This document shows, one piece after another, positions 13,101 through 23,891 of a DNA stretch of 64,000 nucleotides (position 1 is its first letter; each line of letters opens with the position of its first letter). The notes under the pieces were generated by a model. That model had not been told where the DNA came from. It saw only the letters and a program-made list of their open reading frames with translations, and made no database searches. The position numbers were made by a program, and so were the translations under genes. Origin of the DNA: Cyprinodon diabolis (taxonomy: Eukaryota; Chordata; Actinopteri; Cyprinodontiformes; Cyprinodontidae); the NCBI GenBank assembly GCA_030533445.1, contig CM060064.1:48594287-48658286 (forward strand), given 5' to 3'.

Positions 13101-15775
13101 CCATAGATCTGCCACCATAGATCCTCTACCATAGATCCACCACCATAGATCCTCTACCATAGATCTGCCACCATAGATCCTCCACCATAGATCCTCTACC
13201 ATAGATCCTACACCATAGATCCACCACCATAGATCATCTACCATAGATCATCTACCATAGATCCTCCACCATAGATCCTCTACCATAGATCTGCCACCAT
13301 AGATCCTCCACCATAGATCCTCTACCATAGATTCACCACCATAGATCTGCCACCATAGATCATCTACCATAGATCCCCCACCATAGATCCTCTACCATAG
13401 ATCTGCCACCATAGATCCTCCACCATAGATCCTACACCCTAGATCTACCACCATAGATCCCCCACCATAGATCCTCCACCATAGATCCTCTACCATAGAT
13501 CCCCCACCATAGATCCTCTACCATAGATCTGCCACCATAGATCCTCTACCATAGATCCACCACCATAGATCCTCTACCATAGATCTGCCACCATAGATCC
13601 TCCACCATAGATCCTACACCATAGATCCACCACCATAGATCCTCTACCATAGATTATCTACCATAGATCCTCCACCATAGATCCTCTACCATAGATCTGC
13701 CACCATAGATCCTCCACCATAGATCCTCTACCATAGATCCACCACCATAGATCCTCTACCATAGATCTGCCACCATAGATCCTCTACCATAGATCCTACA
13801 CCATAGATCCACCACCATAGATCATCTACCATAGATCATCTACCATAGATCCTCCACCATAGATCCTCTACCATAGATCTGCCACCATAGATCCTCCACC
13901 ATAGATCCTCTACCATAGATTCACCACCATAGATCTGCCACCATAGATCATCTACCATAGATCCCCCACCATAGATCCTCTACCATAGACCTGCCACCAT
14001 AGATCCTCCACCATAGATCCTCCACCATTGATCCTACACCCTAGATCTACCACCATAGATCCCCCACCATAGATCCTCCACCATAGATCCTCTACCATAG
14101 ATCCCCCACCATAGATCCTCTACCATAGATCTGCCACCATAGATCCTCTACCATAGATCCACCACCATAGATCCTCTACCATAGATCCTCCACCATAGAT
14201 CCTCTACCATAGATCCTACACCATAGATCCACCACCATAGATCCTCTACCATAGATCATCTACCATAGATCCTCCACCATAGATCCTCTACCATAGATCT
14301 GCCACCATAGATCCTCCACCATAGATCCTCTACCATAGATCTACCACCATAGATCTGCCACCATAGATCATCTACTATAGATCCCCCACCATAGATCCTC
14401 TACCATAGATCTGCCACCATAGATCCTCCACCATAGATCCTCTACCATAGATCATACACCATAGATCCACCACCATAGATCCTCTACCATAGATCCTCCA
14501 CCATAGAACCTCTAGCATAGATCCTACACCATAGATCCACCACCATAGATCCTCCACCATAGATCCTCCACCATAGATCCTCTACCATAGATCCTACACC
14601 ATAGATCCTCCACCATAGATCTGCCACCATAGATCCTCTACCATAGATCCTCTACCATAGATCTGCCACCATAGATCCTACACCATAGATTCTCCACCAT
14701 AGATTCTCCACGATAGATCCTCTACCATAGATCCACCACCATAGATCCTCTACCATAGATCCTCCACCATAGACCTTCCACCATAGATCCTCTACCATAG
14801 ATCCTCCACCATAGATCTGCCACCATAGATCCTCTACGATAGATCCTCTACCATAGATCTGCCACCATAGATCCTACACCATAGATCCACCACCATAGAT
14901 CTGCCACCATAGATCCTCTACCATAGATCCACCACCATAGATCCTCTACCATAGATCTGCCACCATAGATCCTCCACCATAGATCCTCTACCATAGATCC
15001 TACACCATAGATCCACCACCATAGATCATCTACCATAGATCATCTACCATAGATCCTCCACCATAGATCCTCTACCATAGATCTGCCACCATAGATCCTC
15101 CACCATAGATCCTCTACCATAGATTCACCACCATAGATCTGCCACCATAGATCATCTACCATAGATCCCCCACCATAGATCCTCTACCATAGATCTGCCA
15201 CCATAGATCCTCCACCATAGATCCTCCACCATAGATCCTACACCCTAGATCCACCACCATAGATCCTCCACCATAGATCCTACACCATAGATCCACCACC
15301 ATAGATCCTCTACCATAGATCTGCCACCATAGATCCTCTACCATAGATCCACCACCATAGATCCTCTACCATAGATCTGCCACCATAGATCCTCCACCAT
15401 AGATCCTCTACCATAGATCCTACACCATAGATCCACCACCATAGATCCTCTACCATAGATCATCTACCATAGATCCTCCACCATAGATCCTCTACCATAG
15501 ATCTGCCACCATAGATCCTCTACCATAGATCCACCACCATAGATCTGCCACCATAGATCATCTACTATAGATCCCCCACCATAGATCCTCTACCATAGAT
15601 CTGCCACCATAGATCCTCCACCATAGATCCTCTAGCATAGATCCTACACCATAGATCCACCACCATAGATCCTCCACCATAGATCCACCACCATAGATCC
15701 TCCACCATAGATCCTCCACCATAGATCCACCACCATAGTTCCTCCACCATAGATCCTCCACCATAGATCCACCAT
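10144..15775. repeat. 14-bp GATC minisatellite, right block
   Basis: Continuation of the CCACCATAGATCCT array after LINE copy A. The higher-order repeat is longer here: the variant string at 11180-11368 recurs at 13056-13244 (shift 1876) and again at 14848-15036 (shift 1792). Another string at 12471 recurs at 14375 (shift 1904). All three shifts are exact multiples of 14 (134, 128 and 136 units), so segments were duplicated in register, as unequal exchange would do. Runs of ORFs on the minus strand are periodic artefacts. Confidence 0.95.
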
Positions 15776-16540
15776 TGTTCTGCTGCTATAGGCTTAGACT
15801 ACTGGAGGACATAGGGACCCCTTTTTCATCATTCTGCTTACGACCAAGGTTGTCTCATCTTTACTTGGGTTTTTACACATAGATACGACTTTCCATCATT
15901 CTGCTTCATTCTATCTCTATTCTCCCACTCTGCAGAATCTGTTAGTTCAATCTCTAACCTTCTGCTCTCTCTGCTTTTTCTCATAGTAGCTTCATCTGGT
16001 CTGTTCCTGTTTGGCTGTGACTCCATCCTGGAGAGAAATATCAGCTGTGCTGCTGCCATCAACACCTTTGTTTCTAGATGTTGGAGCTTGGCCTGTTTTC
16101 CAGTGTAGTCCTGTTTCTCTGACTGTGACTAACAGGATGTGCTCTCTTCATCCTCTGACATGGGAGCTGGCTCGGAGCTCGTCTGCCTGGCTGTGTGTTT
16201 CCTGGACGGGGCCGCCTGTGGAGCTGGTTGACAGTTGCCTTTTGTATCTATGCTTCTTTTTCTATGTCTGCTTCTGTCTCCTTGAACCCCAGTGGGCCTC
16301 AGCAGATGGCCGCTCACACTGAGCCTGGTTCTGCTGGAGGTTTCTTCCTGTTCAAAGGGAGTTTTTCCTCTCCACTGTCGCTACAAGCATGCTTAGTGTG
16401 AGGGATTGTATTTGAGTCAATGAGTCGATGCAATCAGCTGGTTTTCCTTAGATAGAAAACTTTGAACCAATCTGTGTCTTGAGATGACATGATGTGCGCT
16501 TTAGAAATAAACTGAATTAATAATTTAATTGAATGTTACA
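15776..16540 (+). mobile_element. L2-type LINE 3' UTR fragment (copy B)
   Basis: Starts in the LINE 3' UTR (TTCTGCTGCTATAGGCTTAG, as at 49930) and ends with AAATAAACTGAATTAATAA and an AATTG-like tail near 16530. It carries no protein-coding part. It abuts the right end of the minisatellite and lies between it and exon 3 of the TNF-like gene. Its orientation is opposite to copy A. Confidence 0.8.
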
Positions 16541-16672
16541 GGCAGATCAGGTGACCTACTTGTTTCGAGTTCAATATAGGAAGGCGACTTTCCTGAAAAT
16601 GAGCAGAGGAGGAGGAGTTATTTCAGTAAACAGGACAGAGATCATAAAGCTTGAGGAAGTTATCCAACATAC
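16541..16672. other. Short unique intron 3 sequence
   Basis: Donor-side end of TNF-like intron 3; no further feature seen. Confidence 0.4.
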
Positions 16673-16705
16673 CAACATGTCTCCCTGGTGAGCTGAGAGC
16701 GCCGG
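16673..16705 (-). CDS. TNF superfamily ligand, exon 3
   Basis: A 33-base exon found by splice-site and phase reading. The acceptor is a pyrimidine tract ending TTTCTTCTCAG (to 16706); the donor is CATGTTG|GTATGT at 16672. It starts and ends in phase 1. It encodes GALSSPGRHV (residues 56-65), with residues 55 and 66 split across its borders. In mammalian TNF the third exon is also short (48 bases), phase 1 at both ends, and ends at the start of the homology domain around a conserved His; here His64 fits. It is only 70 bases from exon 2. No transcript evidence is available, so the model rests on splice signals and frame. Confidence 0.68.
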
Positions 16706-16775
16706 CTGAGAAGAAATAGATAAAGTTACTGGAGGTCCTGATGTCTGCTTTTAAACTGTGGCTATAAGAACCGAC

Positions 16776-16818
16776 CTGGAGGAGTGGCGTTCCCCGACCT
16801 CACTGGAGAGACGCTGGG
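16776..16818 (-). CDS. TNF superfamily ligand, exon 2
   Basis: A 43-base exon: acceptor CTCTCTTCCTCAG (to 16819), donor CTCCAG|GTCGGT at 16775. It begins in phase 0 and ends in phase 1. It encodes PSVSPVRSGNATPP (residues 41-54), a stalk between the membrane anchor and the receptor-binding domain, with a possible but proline-weakened N-glycosylation site NAT. Mammalian TNF exon 2 is 46 bases with the same phase pattern. Joining exons 1-4 gives an uninterrupted 181-codon frame, which supports this choice over the other frames of the exon. Confidence 0.7.
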
Positions 16819-16858
16819 CTGAGGAAGAGAGGCTGAACATCAGCTTTAATGGACAATT

Positions 16859-17096
16859 TAATGCTCCATCCATCCATCCATCCTCCATCCTCCATCCATC
16901 CATCCATCCTCCATCCTCCATCCAAAATCCATCATCCATCCATCATCCATCATCCATCCATCATCCATCATCCATCCATCATCCATCCTCCATCATCCAT
17001 CCAAAATCCATCATCCATCCATCATCCATCATCCATCCATCATCCATCCATCCATCCTCCATCCAAAATCCATCCTCCATCCATCCATCCATTTTA
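16859..17096. repeat. (CCAT/ATCC)n tandem repeat
   Basis: Runs of CCATCCATCC broken by CATCATCC, CCTCCATCC and CCAAAATCC variants, about 240 bp, in TNF-like intron 1 only about 40 bases upstream of exon 2 in gene sense. Plus-strand ORFs through it ([10 protein letters not shown]) are periodic artefacts. Confidence 0.9.
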
Positions 17097-17379
17097 CTGC
17101 ACCATTGCTAAAGAATCAACTTGATGAAGCCCTGAGTCACACACCAAACCCCCCACAGTTGCAGCCGAAACAAAACCTTTTGTTCCAGAAATTTCCATCT
17201 TCTCCCACAATCAGTCCACCCAAAGACCAATCATCTTTGAAGGATCTGGAATGAAAGAGCTGTTTCCTCAAACATCACGGCACTCAGACCAATCAGCAGA
17301 AAGAATGATGCGATGTATCAGGACAGACCCCAACGTCACTTGGCTTTAAAAGTGGAAAGCTGCAGAAACTCTCTCTGTC
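17097..17379. other. Unassigned intronic sequence
   Basis: No repeat, exon or regulatory element could be supported here. Confidence 0.4.
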
Positions 17380-18250
17380 ATAAAACGGGACAGATGGACC
17401 CAGTATTCAAGATGAGACAGTCATTAGGAATGTTCAAATCTTTTATTAAAATAAAAACACAAACAGACAGAACAGAAGAGTGCTGCTGTGGATCTGCGGC
17501 CCGCAGCGGCTCCAGAAGGGGGACGGGGCACTGCCCCATCACTGACTCTAGCTGGAGGAAAGAAACACAGTGACCAAGATCATCTGATAGAAGACGATAA
17601 TCTCAGTGAGTCAATTACCTGGTTTCACAGTTCATTCCATTTACTTAGAAAGGGGTGCGATCCAGCCAGTGGGCTGACAACCAGATGCTGCGTGCATCAC
17701 CCAGAGCGTCCCCATTGCTGCGGCCCCGGAGAATTTGCAGGAAGCCGATCCAGGTCAGGGGAAGACAGAGCAGGCAGGAACAGTTCTGGACTCCAGGAAA
17801 CCTCCGCTCCCACCCAAAACTGAATCAGAAGGATCCAGACTTCCAGGAATCCACAGAGCATTCAGGCAGGTTCAGAGTCCAGAGCCGACGGTTTCAGAAA
17901 CGTGCCCACACAGACATACACAGATGGAGACAGGCAGGCTCAGATGGAGACAGGCAGGCTCAGTGGTTGAGAAAGAGAGACAGGACGTGGAACCAGGATT
18001 TCAACAGGACTTTAAACTGGTCTCCTCCTTGGAGCCAGGCTTACGGGAATAAAACTGACCTTCGTGTTCTGAGCCAAAACCCTGAGGGCTCCGTGGAGAA
18101 GGACCAGGACACAATCAGAAGACAAGACAGACACAAAAACCATCTCACTGAGAAGGTCCGAATACAAAGTATGATCTGGCCTTGATAGCTGGAACTGAGC
18201 CCCATGTGAGGGAGATGAATGATTAAGGTGAGCTATCAGGGCAGATCATG
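17380..18250. repeat. Dispersed TE-like element, copy 1
   Basis: Shares blocks with 43340-43895. Both have a GGACCCAGTATTCA-type start, TTTATTWAAA, the stretch GATCCAGCCAGTGGGCTG, AGATGCTGC, and a CAGGCTCAGTGGTTGAGA block near the end. Two related stretches in different intergenic contexts indicate an old mobile element, but no transposase or terminal repeats were recognised and the family is unknown. Short ORFs in it are not conserved in copy 2. Confidence 0.5.
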
Positions 18251-19640
18251 AAACTCTCTCTTTTCTCTGCGCTCTATTGCCTGACAGGAGAGGCAAATTG
18301 CATGTGGGATATTTCCTGGTAGCTATTGAAAATAACTTTCTGTTTTCCTGCCGTTATTGAAAATAGCTTTTTCAGTTTTCCTGCCGTCTGCCACAGACTG
18401 CAGTGTCTGATCATGCCGACCCGATCGAGTCTCTGTCTGCAGAATTCCCCTTTGAGGATCCAGCGTCGCAGTGTCTTTACAGTTGAACCACGGGGGGACG
18501 CCCTCGTCAATAACCGTGAGGTAACTACCTTGAATGAAGCCGATCAGATTCCTCTACTGTTTGCATCAGACTGATCTAAGATTCTCCTGAGAACTGACCT
18601 GGTTTGGAGACGATTTTGTGAGGAGCCGACATCCGAAGGTGCTTTTCCTCCTGTCTCCTCCCCTCACCTGCTGCTTTCCCTCCTCCCTCCTCCCCTCACC
18701 TGGACTGCAAGCCGTCTTACAGTAAAACCTTTCTATCATTCAATCTGATGCTTTAAATAAGGTGCTAAGCTTGTGCAAGGTAGTTAAGTCAGGTTTTTCA
18801 AAGCGTTTATTTGACCTTTGGGACTTTTTATATTGATGTTTCATCTAAACTGGTTTATAAAGAGCTCTGACTTCATGGTTTGATTGGCAGTGAATAAGTT
18901 TATGTGTTCTTTTTCATTTTCATGTTTTCCCTTTGTCCTGAGGTTAGTGTAGTAGAGTAGCTGAGGGACTGTATACCTTTGAACCGTATGCAACCATATG
19001 TTAGGAGTGGCCATATTGTGACTTCATGAATAAAGATAACCCATTGTAGTCCAACCCTTCCCCTTTAGGCCCCGTGATCACCATTTGGTAGTTTCCAGCT
19101 TGTTTCCTTCCCACTCCAGACCACATGGTAGGGGACCTCCATCCTGCCTTGTTGACTCTGCATCAGAGCACCCTCCCCCCTTTATCTAACTAGTTTAGTT
19201 GAATGTAGTTTTACTGCTACAATGCTTTATTGTTAGTGCATTTGTTAACAGTAACCATTATAAGCTGAATGAAGTTACATCGTTTTAACGGTATTCATCA
19301 TTGCATTTGTATTTGCTGCTATTTTTGAATTGACATTAATGAATGTATTGACATTGGTTCTCCCTTGAATACCCTTTATAAGCTACCTCAATGGACTATT
19401 AGACTCCTCCCTCCCCTCTTTCAACTTATTCATTTAGCCAACCGTGTGTTTTTATTATCTTGTCTCGTATACTGCTTTTCATAGGTGTTAGATTTCTGTA
19501 ATCCTGGATTATTCGAATAAAGACATCATTGGTTTAACCTTTAGTCATTGTGCTTTGTACAGCGAATGGTTGATGACTCAGGTCAGACCCACCCTCCTTT
19601 TTATGACATTTGAATAATTAGAGACAAATTGTTCTTTGGT
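18251..19640. other. Unassigned intronic sequence
   Basis: AT-rich in the second half; no conserved protein, exon or tandem repeat seen. Confidence 0.4.
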
Positions 19641-20532
19641 TGATAATTGATAGCTCTGTAATGTACTGGATTAAGACCCAAGATTCAAGCACGACAGGTC
19701 AGTGCGAAAAAGCAAGGTGTAAACAGCGCTGGCTTTCGGGCATGCAGCTCTTGACAACGGGCCGGAACGTCCTAGAGGCAGAGGGACAGGTTAGAGCCTG
19801 CAGTGCCAGTTTAGAACAGGGGAGTTGATGAGAGACTAACCTCATAACGAGAGGAGCCAGAGTATTGGGTATCAGCCAGAGACAGACAGGAGGCTTAGGG
19901 AACTGGGGCATCCGGTTGTTTGCGGGGTTAGACCTTTGAGCGACCGACAAACTGACAGGCTGTGCGGGCTTTCCAAGGGCTTTAGTCCAAGGCAGTTCAG
20001 ATCCGGTAACGGGGTCCAATAAAGCAGCAGAGCTGCAGGGGGGGGGGGGGGGGGGGGGGGGGGCCTAATCCAGCAGACATTTCCAGGTCCAATTTCCTGG
20101 GGCAGGCAGGCTCTGGTACTCACGGGCAGAAAAGGGTTCAGAAGCACAGGAGGTCAATCTGGAATCCAGTATCAGGACTCAGACAGGCAGACAAATCCAG
20201 AGAGGGATCAGGCAGGCTCAGAATCAGGGGACATAGACAGGTATGTTGGCAGACCGGCAGGCAGGAAGGTTCTCAATTTCAAAGGCTTCTTTGAAAGGTT
20301 TTCACCGGACTTGCTCGAAACAATCTGGCACTGGAGGCTGATCAGGACGGAGCTTATATGCAGGTGGTGACAGGTGAAACCAGTAGAGGTTAATTGCAAG
20401 GAAAGTGGAGACTAAGTCACTAAATTGGTGTGAATAACTGGATTTTAACAGCCGATCCAGAAGCCACCCGGAATATGAAAGGCCCAAAATCCTGGTAAGT
20501 GAGCAGATCATGGTTATAATTATTGTGTATTT
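19641..20532. repeat. Degenerate TE-like sequence with a 26-base G tract
   Basis: CAGG-rich sequence in the style of the elements at 17380 and 43340 (GGCAGGCTCAGAATCAGG, AGACAGGCAG blocks), probably another old copy. A homopolymer of 26 G at 20038-20063 is likely length-variable and error-prone in assembly. No coding sequence was recognised. Confidence 0.4.
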
Positions 20533-20592
20533 TTGTGAGAAGGAGGATTTTAAATTCAATTCTTGATTTAACAGGAAGCCAATGAAGAGAAG
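20533..20592 (-). mobile_element. L2-type LINE fragment left of the provirus (copy C, part 1)
   Basis: Matches LINE copy A at about 8826-8885 (GAGAAGGAGGATTTTAAATT). It ends in AGAAG directly at the 5' LTR. The rest of the same LINE continues after the 3' LTR at 31092, so the retrovirus inserted into a pre-existing LINE. LINE sequence beyond this point toward its 3' end is missing. Confidence 0.85.
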
Positions 20593-21101
20593 TGTTGGAT
20601 TAATTGTACAAGTTATTCTACTTTAATCATATTCCTTTAATTATATTATACTTATACATTTATACTTACACATTTTGTTATCCCTGTATTTTGTATTACA
20701 CAGAGTGTTGAAATGTTTTACTTGCTTGCTGTGTACTAATGTTTTGCTAAGTCTGTGCAGAAGAATGCTGAAGGTCACAAGCTGGAGAAAACGGGGAGCT
20801 GTACACACTAGCACCGGATAAGGAGTGGAAGCTCTCCTTATCTTATGATGTTGTATGAAGTTATACAGAAATTCTGGTTCCGACTGGGTTCAGCCCCCCT
20901 CCCTTTTAGCAGTCGGAACCACATTGTAGCCAGGGTGTTCCTTAATAAAAAGCTTGGAGAGCAGAGACTGCTTCAGAGTGGGTTGGAGATTGTAACTGAA
21001 TGCAGTTTCTGATCCCCTCTCCTTGCAAGTAAATTATACTCAATTCTCTGTGTCTTTCTTTTGTGCAGGTTGAATAAGGTGTTTGGTGTTTAAACCTAAC
21101 A
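20593..21101 (+). repeat. 5' LTR of the endogenous retrovirus
   Basis: 509 bp, TGTTGGATTA...CCTAACA. A TTAATAAAAAGC stretch at 20943-20953 can act as TATA-like or polyadenylation signal. Same length and sequence by eye as the 3' LTR at 30588-31096. Confidence 0.95.
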
Positions 21102-21106
21102 TTAAT

Positions 21107-21125
21107 TGGTCCTTCGAGCCGGATT
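21107..21125 (+). promoter_or_regulatory. Retroviral primer binding site, tRNA-Tyr
   Basis: TGGTCCTTCGAGCCGGATT begins 5 bases after the LTR. Its complement is the 3' end of vertebrate tRNA-Tyr (acceptor strand CTCGAAGGA plus CCA) over at least 17 positions. A second copy lies at 24747-24765 in the duplicated unit. Confidence 0.8.
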
Positions 21126-21148
21126 GCAAGATACCCGACGACCCCCAG

Positions 21149-21154
21149 CAGGTG
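21149..21154 (+). promoter_or_regulatory. Candidate 5' splice donor of the provirus leader
   Basis: CAG|GTGAGT, a perfect match to the donor consensus, lies 24 bases after the primer site. This is where retroviruses place the donor for env mRNA. No acceptor before env was fixed. Confidence 0.5.
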
Positions 21155-21582
21155 AGTGAGATCCAGACAAGTCTGCGGCCGCAGCAAACAGACCCTTTAC
21201 GGGACTGGTCTCTCCCTTACAGGCTGGGGTCCGACGGTTGAAGAATTCCAAGGACGCAGAGAATTGTGAGTAGTTTTTTCCTTTTAATAAGGAGTGCGTG
21301 AGAACCGTGCGAGAAAAACGGCATACAGTTTAAACCTCGTGAAGGACGGCGGTGTCCTCTATTTTTAATAGTTAAATTCCGCGTGGGGTAACGAGGTCCC
21401 CCTGTTGTACTAAAACCCTGACAATTCTAGACTCTATCAGATAAAACAGAAATGTTAAAACAGTTAAAGTCCGCGGGAGGACAGACTCCCCTAGTTTTAA
21501 ACTAGTTAAATTCTGTGTAGGACGGCGGCGTCCTCTGTGTTTAAAATAAACTAAACGGAAATAAAGTAAAAGTTAACTGCGC

Positions 21583-21614
<32 letters not shown>

Positions 21615-21828
21615 GAAATATAGATATCACTAGATATCTGTATTTCATACCAAAAAGACAAGGGTTAAATGGTGAGCTTTTGTGGATGTTTGTAGACAAG
21701 AAAACTCCACCTGTGAAGGTTGAAGTGAGTTTTACCACGAAAAGTAGTTGATCACCATCTTGTCTGAAGCCCCAGTGTTTAGAACACGACAGGTGTTGAA
21801 AACCCACTGGGCCCAAATTTAGTTCAAA

Positions 21829-21963
21829 ATGGGAAAAGGGCAAAGTAAAGAAAAACAGAAGTTATTAGAAGAACTCCAGTGTAAAGATTGGAAAGTAGTT
21901 GAAAATGATGACCCAGCGGCGGTAGAACCGTTGTGTTACTGGATAAAAAAACTACGGTTTTAA
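21829..21963 (+). pseudogene. Truncated gag start (matrix-like)
   Basis: ATG frame of 44 codons starting MGKGQSKE. The N-terminal Gly and a following Ser look like a myristoylation signal of retroviral matrix proteins. A stop at 21961-21963 ends it long before a normal Gag length. An identical copy lies at 25469-25603. Family assignment rests on position after the primer site and on the N-terminus only. Confidence 0.6.
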
Positions 21964-22145
21964 TGGCAAATTGAGCACCACAAACATAAAGGAATTGCAA
22001 CAAAAAATAAAAACAAAAAACAAAAATAAAGACACTATGATGGCAAAAGAAGGTTACATGCAAACCATGGTCTGGATGAAATTAGCAGGACAGAGAGAAG
22101 AGACAAAGAAAAGCAGTAGAAGGAATTCCCTCTCCAAAGAAGGAT

Positions 22146-22478
22146 GTGGAAGAATGTATAATTCAAGAATGGGTAAATCGTCACCACATAGAGATGAGTG
22201 GTGGAACACTCCAAAAGTATATAAATCACGCCCTGCATGCAGAGAAAGTCATAAAAAGTAAAAAGAATAACAATAAAGAATCCACTGTGTTTTATCAGCA
22301 GTCCAGAGGCAGAGGTCGAGGCCGTGGAAGGGGAAGAGGCTTTGGATCACACTCAACTGATAATTCCAGATCGTGTTGGTCATGTAAAAAAAAGGCCACA
22401 TTCGACATTCGATTTGTGGTTTACTTCGACACTGTCGAAGTAAACCACAAAAATAGGAAGCTCAGCATGACTAGATGA
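22146..22478 (+). pseudogene. gag remnant, nucleocapsid-like
   Basis: 110-codon frame with helical N-terminal part, an RGRGRGRGRG tract, then SCWSCKKK, the first half of a CCHC zinc knuckle (CX2C). The expected His and last Cys are missing because the frame runs into the palindrome at 22413-22451. Consistent with a capsid end plus a broken nucleocapsid. An identical copy lies at 25786-26118. Confidence 0.55.
22413..22451. repeat. Perfect 19-bp palindrome with 1-base centre
   Basis: Arms 22413-22431 (TTTGTGGTTTACTTCGACA) and 22433-22451 are exact reverse complements around C22432. It interrupts the zinc-knuckle frame. The second unit has it at 26053-26091. Confidence 0.95.
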
Positions 22479-22805
22479 GCAGCCATTTTCTATTAGAGAG
22501 ATAGAGGATGAAAATATGGATGTCTTAAAACCTAGAAGATTTGTTTGTTTTGTTTTTTAAAGAAAAATATAGACCAGAAATAGTTCTGATGGTCCAGGGC
22601 ACTCCTGTTAAATTTTGTGTGATACAGGAGTCTGCAGAACCACAATAAAAGAACCCATACCCTCACACATACCCATCGTAAAGATGATTTACCTGTAGGT
22701 CCATAATCAGCATTGTTACAGCGAGCACAAGCAGCTGCACAAGCAGCTTTATAGCAAGACCCAAATGAACTTGGTGCTGCTGCTGCTTCTGCTTCAGCCC
22801 CAGTC

Positions 22806-22988
22806 TTGCCAGCTGCTAAAGTTGAGAATCCACCGGCTTATTCTCCTACGCCCAGCACCCCCACAAGGGTTACCCGTTCTGGGGGACCTGTGGGGGCTTG
22901 GTCAAAAGATATGGGGGGAGGCTTAAGATATGGGGGGAGGCACAGCCAGCCCCTGAACCCAAACCTGACACTGAGGTGTTTCCTTTAA
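22806..22988 (+). pseudogene. gag remnant with PPxY late-domain motif
   Basis: 60-codon frame containing ENPPAYSPTPSTP. PPAY fits the PPxY late-budding motif, usually located between matrix and capsid of Gag. Upstream in frame is an Ala/Gln-rich stretch. Here it lies downstream of the nucleocapsid-like piece, the reverse of normal order, so gag is rearranged. The duplicate is at 26446-26628. Confidence 0.5.
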
Positions 22989-23049
22989 TTGAGCTGCCCA
23001 ATCCTTTGGCGGGTCAGGGGCCAGCTGAAAATCCTTTTTTCCTGTCATG

Positions 23050-23260
23050 ATGGTCTATAGGCAGGGGCGGATTTAGGAAATTTGGGGCCCTAGGCATGGA
23101 CAGGCAGGGAGCCCCCTGACAAGAAAACCTATAAGACAGTCCCATTCTACAGGTAGAGAAATGTTAATAAAGTAGACATCCATTATTTGTTCTAGGTTTT
23201 GTCCCTCTCTTCTTGTCCCTTTTTCCTCTCTATTTATCAGCGCTCTGATGGCATTTTAGC
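23050..23260. repeat. Possible small TE insertion in the provirus
   Basis: GCAGGGGCGGATTTAGGAAATTTGGGGCCCTAGGC resembles the terminal part of a common fish DNA-transposon family (quoted as GCAGGGGCGGATTTAGG). It separates gag remnants from protease. The right end was not identified, so the extent is a guess. Also present in the second unit at about 26690-26900. Confidence 0.3.
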
Positions 23261-23302
23261 CAAAGCATTTTTATCAAAAACATAATTAATGTGCACAAAT
23301 AA

Positions 23303-23891
23303 GGAATAGTTGTATTAACTATAAATGTGAATGGCACCCCAACAGTTTTCCTGTGTGACAGTGGTGCATGCAGAACAACTGTTAAACAACAAATTCCAGG
23401 TGCTGGCCAAGGACCTGTGACTGTCATAGTCCGATGCTCAAGGTCATTTAAAGGCTGTGCAGGAGATCCAGCCTGTGTGGTTGAGAGACCCTGAAGGACT
23501 CTCCTGCCGGCTGTCTGTACTGACTTTACCTGAATGTCCAGTTAACCTCATAGGCAGGGATGCTCTAGCCATGCTTTGCTTAGCCTTAATCCCCACTGAC
23601 TCTGGGATTGTGATAAAACGAATGGGAAAACCCATTAATACCATGGTTATACAGAGGCTGGGCATCCCACATTACCATTACACTCTGGACTTTCCCAACA
23701 AACCTCCTTTAAACATCGGAGAAGCGCTGCTTCAGGAGGGAAGACAGTCTGTTCGAACTGTACAGCAGTCCATGGACCCGAATGACCTACACATTACCAT
23801 GTGGTACAAAGACTCTCCAGGTCCTGATAAAGACTATGAAAAACTTACTTGGATTAAAAAACTATATATAAAAAAAAAGGCGCTGCAATGA
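23303..23891 (+). pseudogene. Retroviral aspartic protease remnant (pro/pol)
   Basis: The first frame (23303-23494) contains VFLCDSGACRTT, the D-S-G-A active-site loop of retroviral proteases. The second frame (open from 23457 to 23891) continues with PVNLIGRDAL, the conserved C-terminal G-R-D helix motif. A frameshift lies between them. After the protease the frame ends; no YxDD polymerase motif, RNase H or integrase follows. A duplicate is at 26943-27531. Confidence 0.7.

Noticed and set aside
2684..15775. CRISPR-like direct repeats
   Set aside because: Units are contiguous with no unique spacers, and the genome is eukaryotic.
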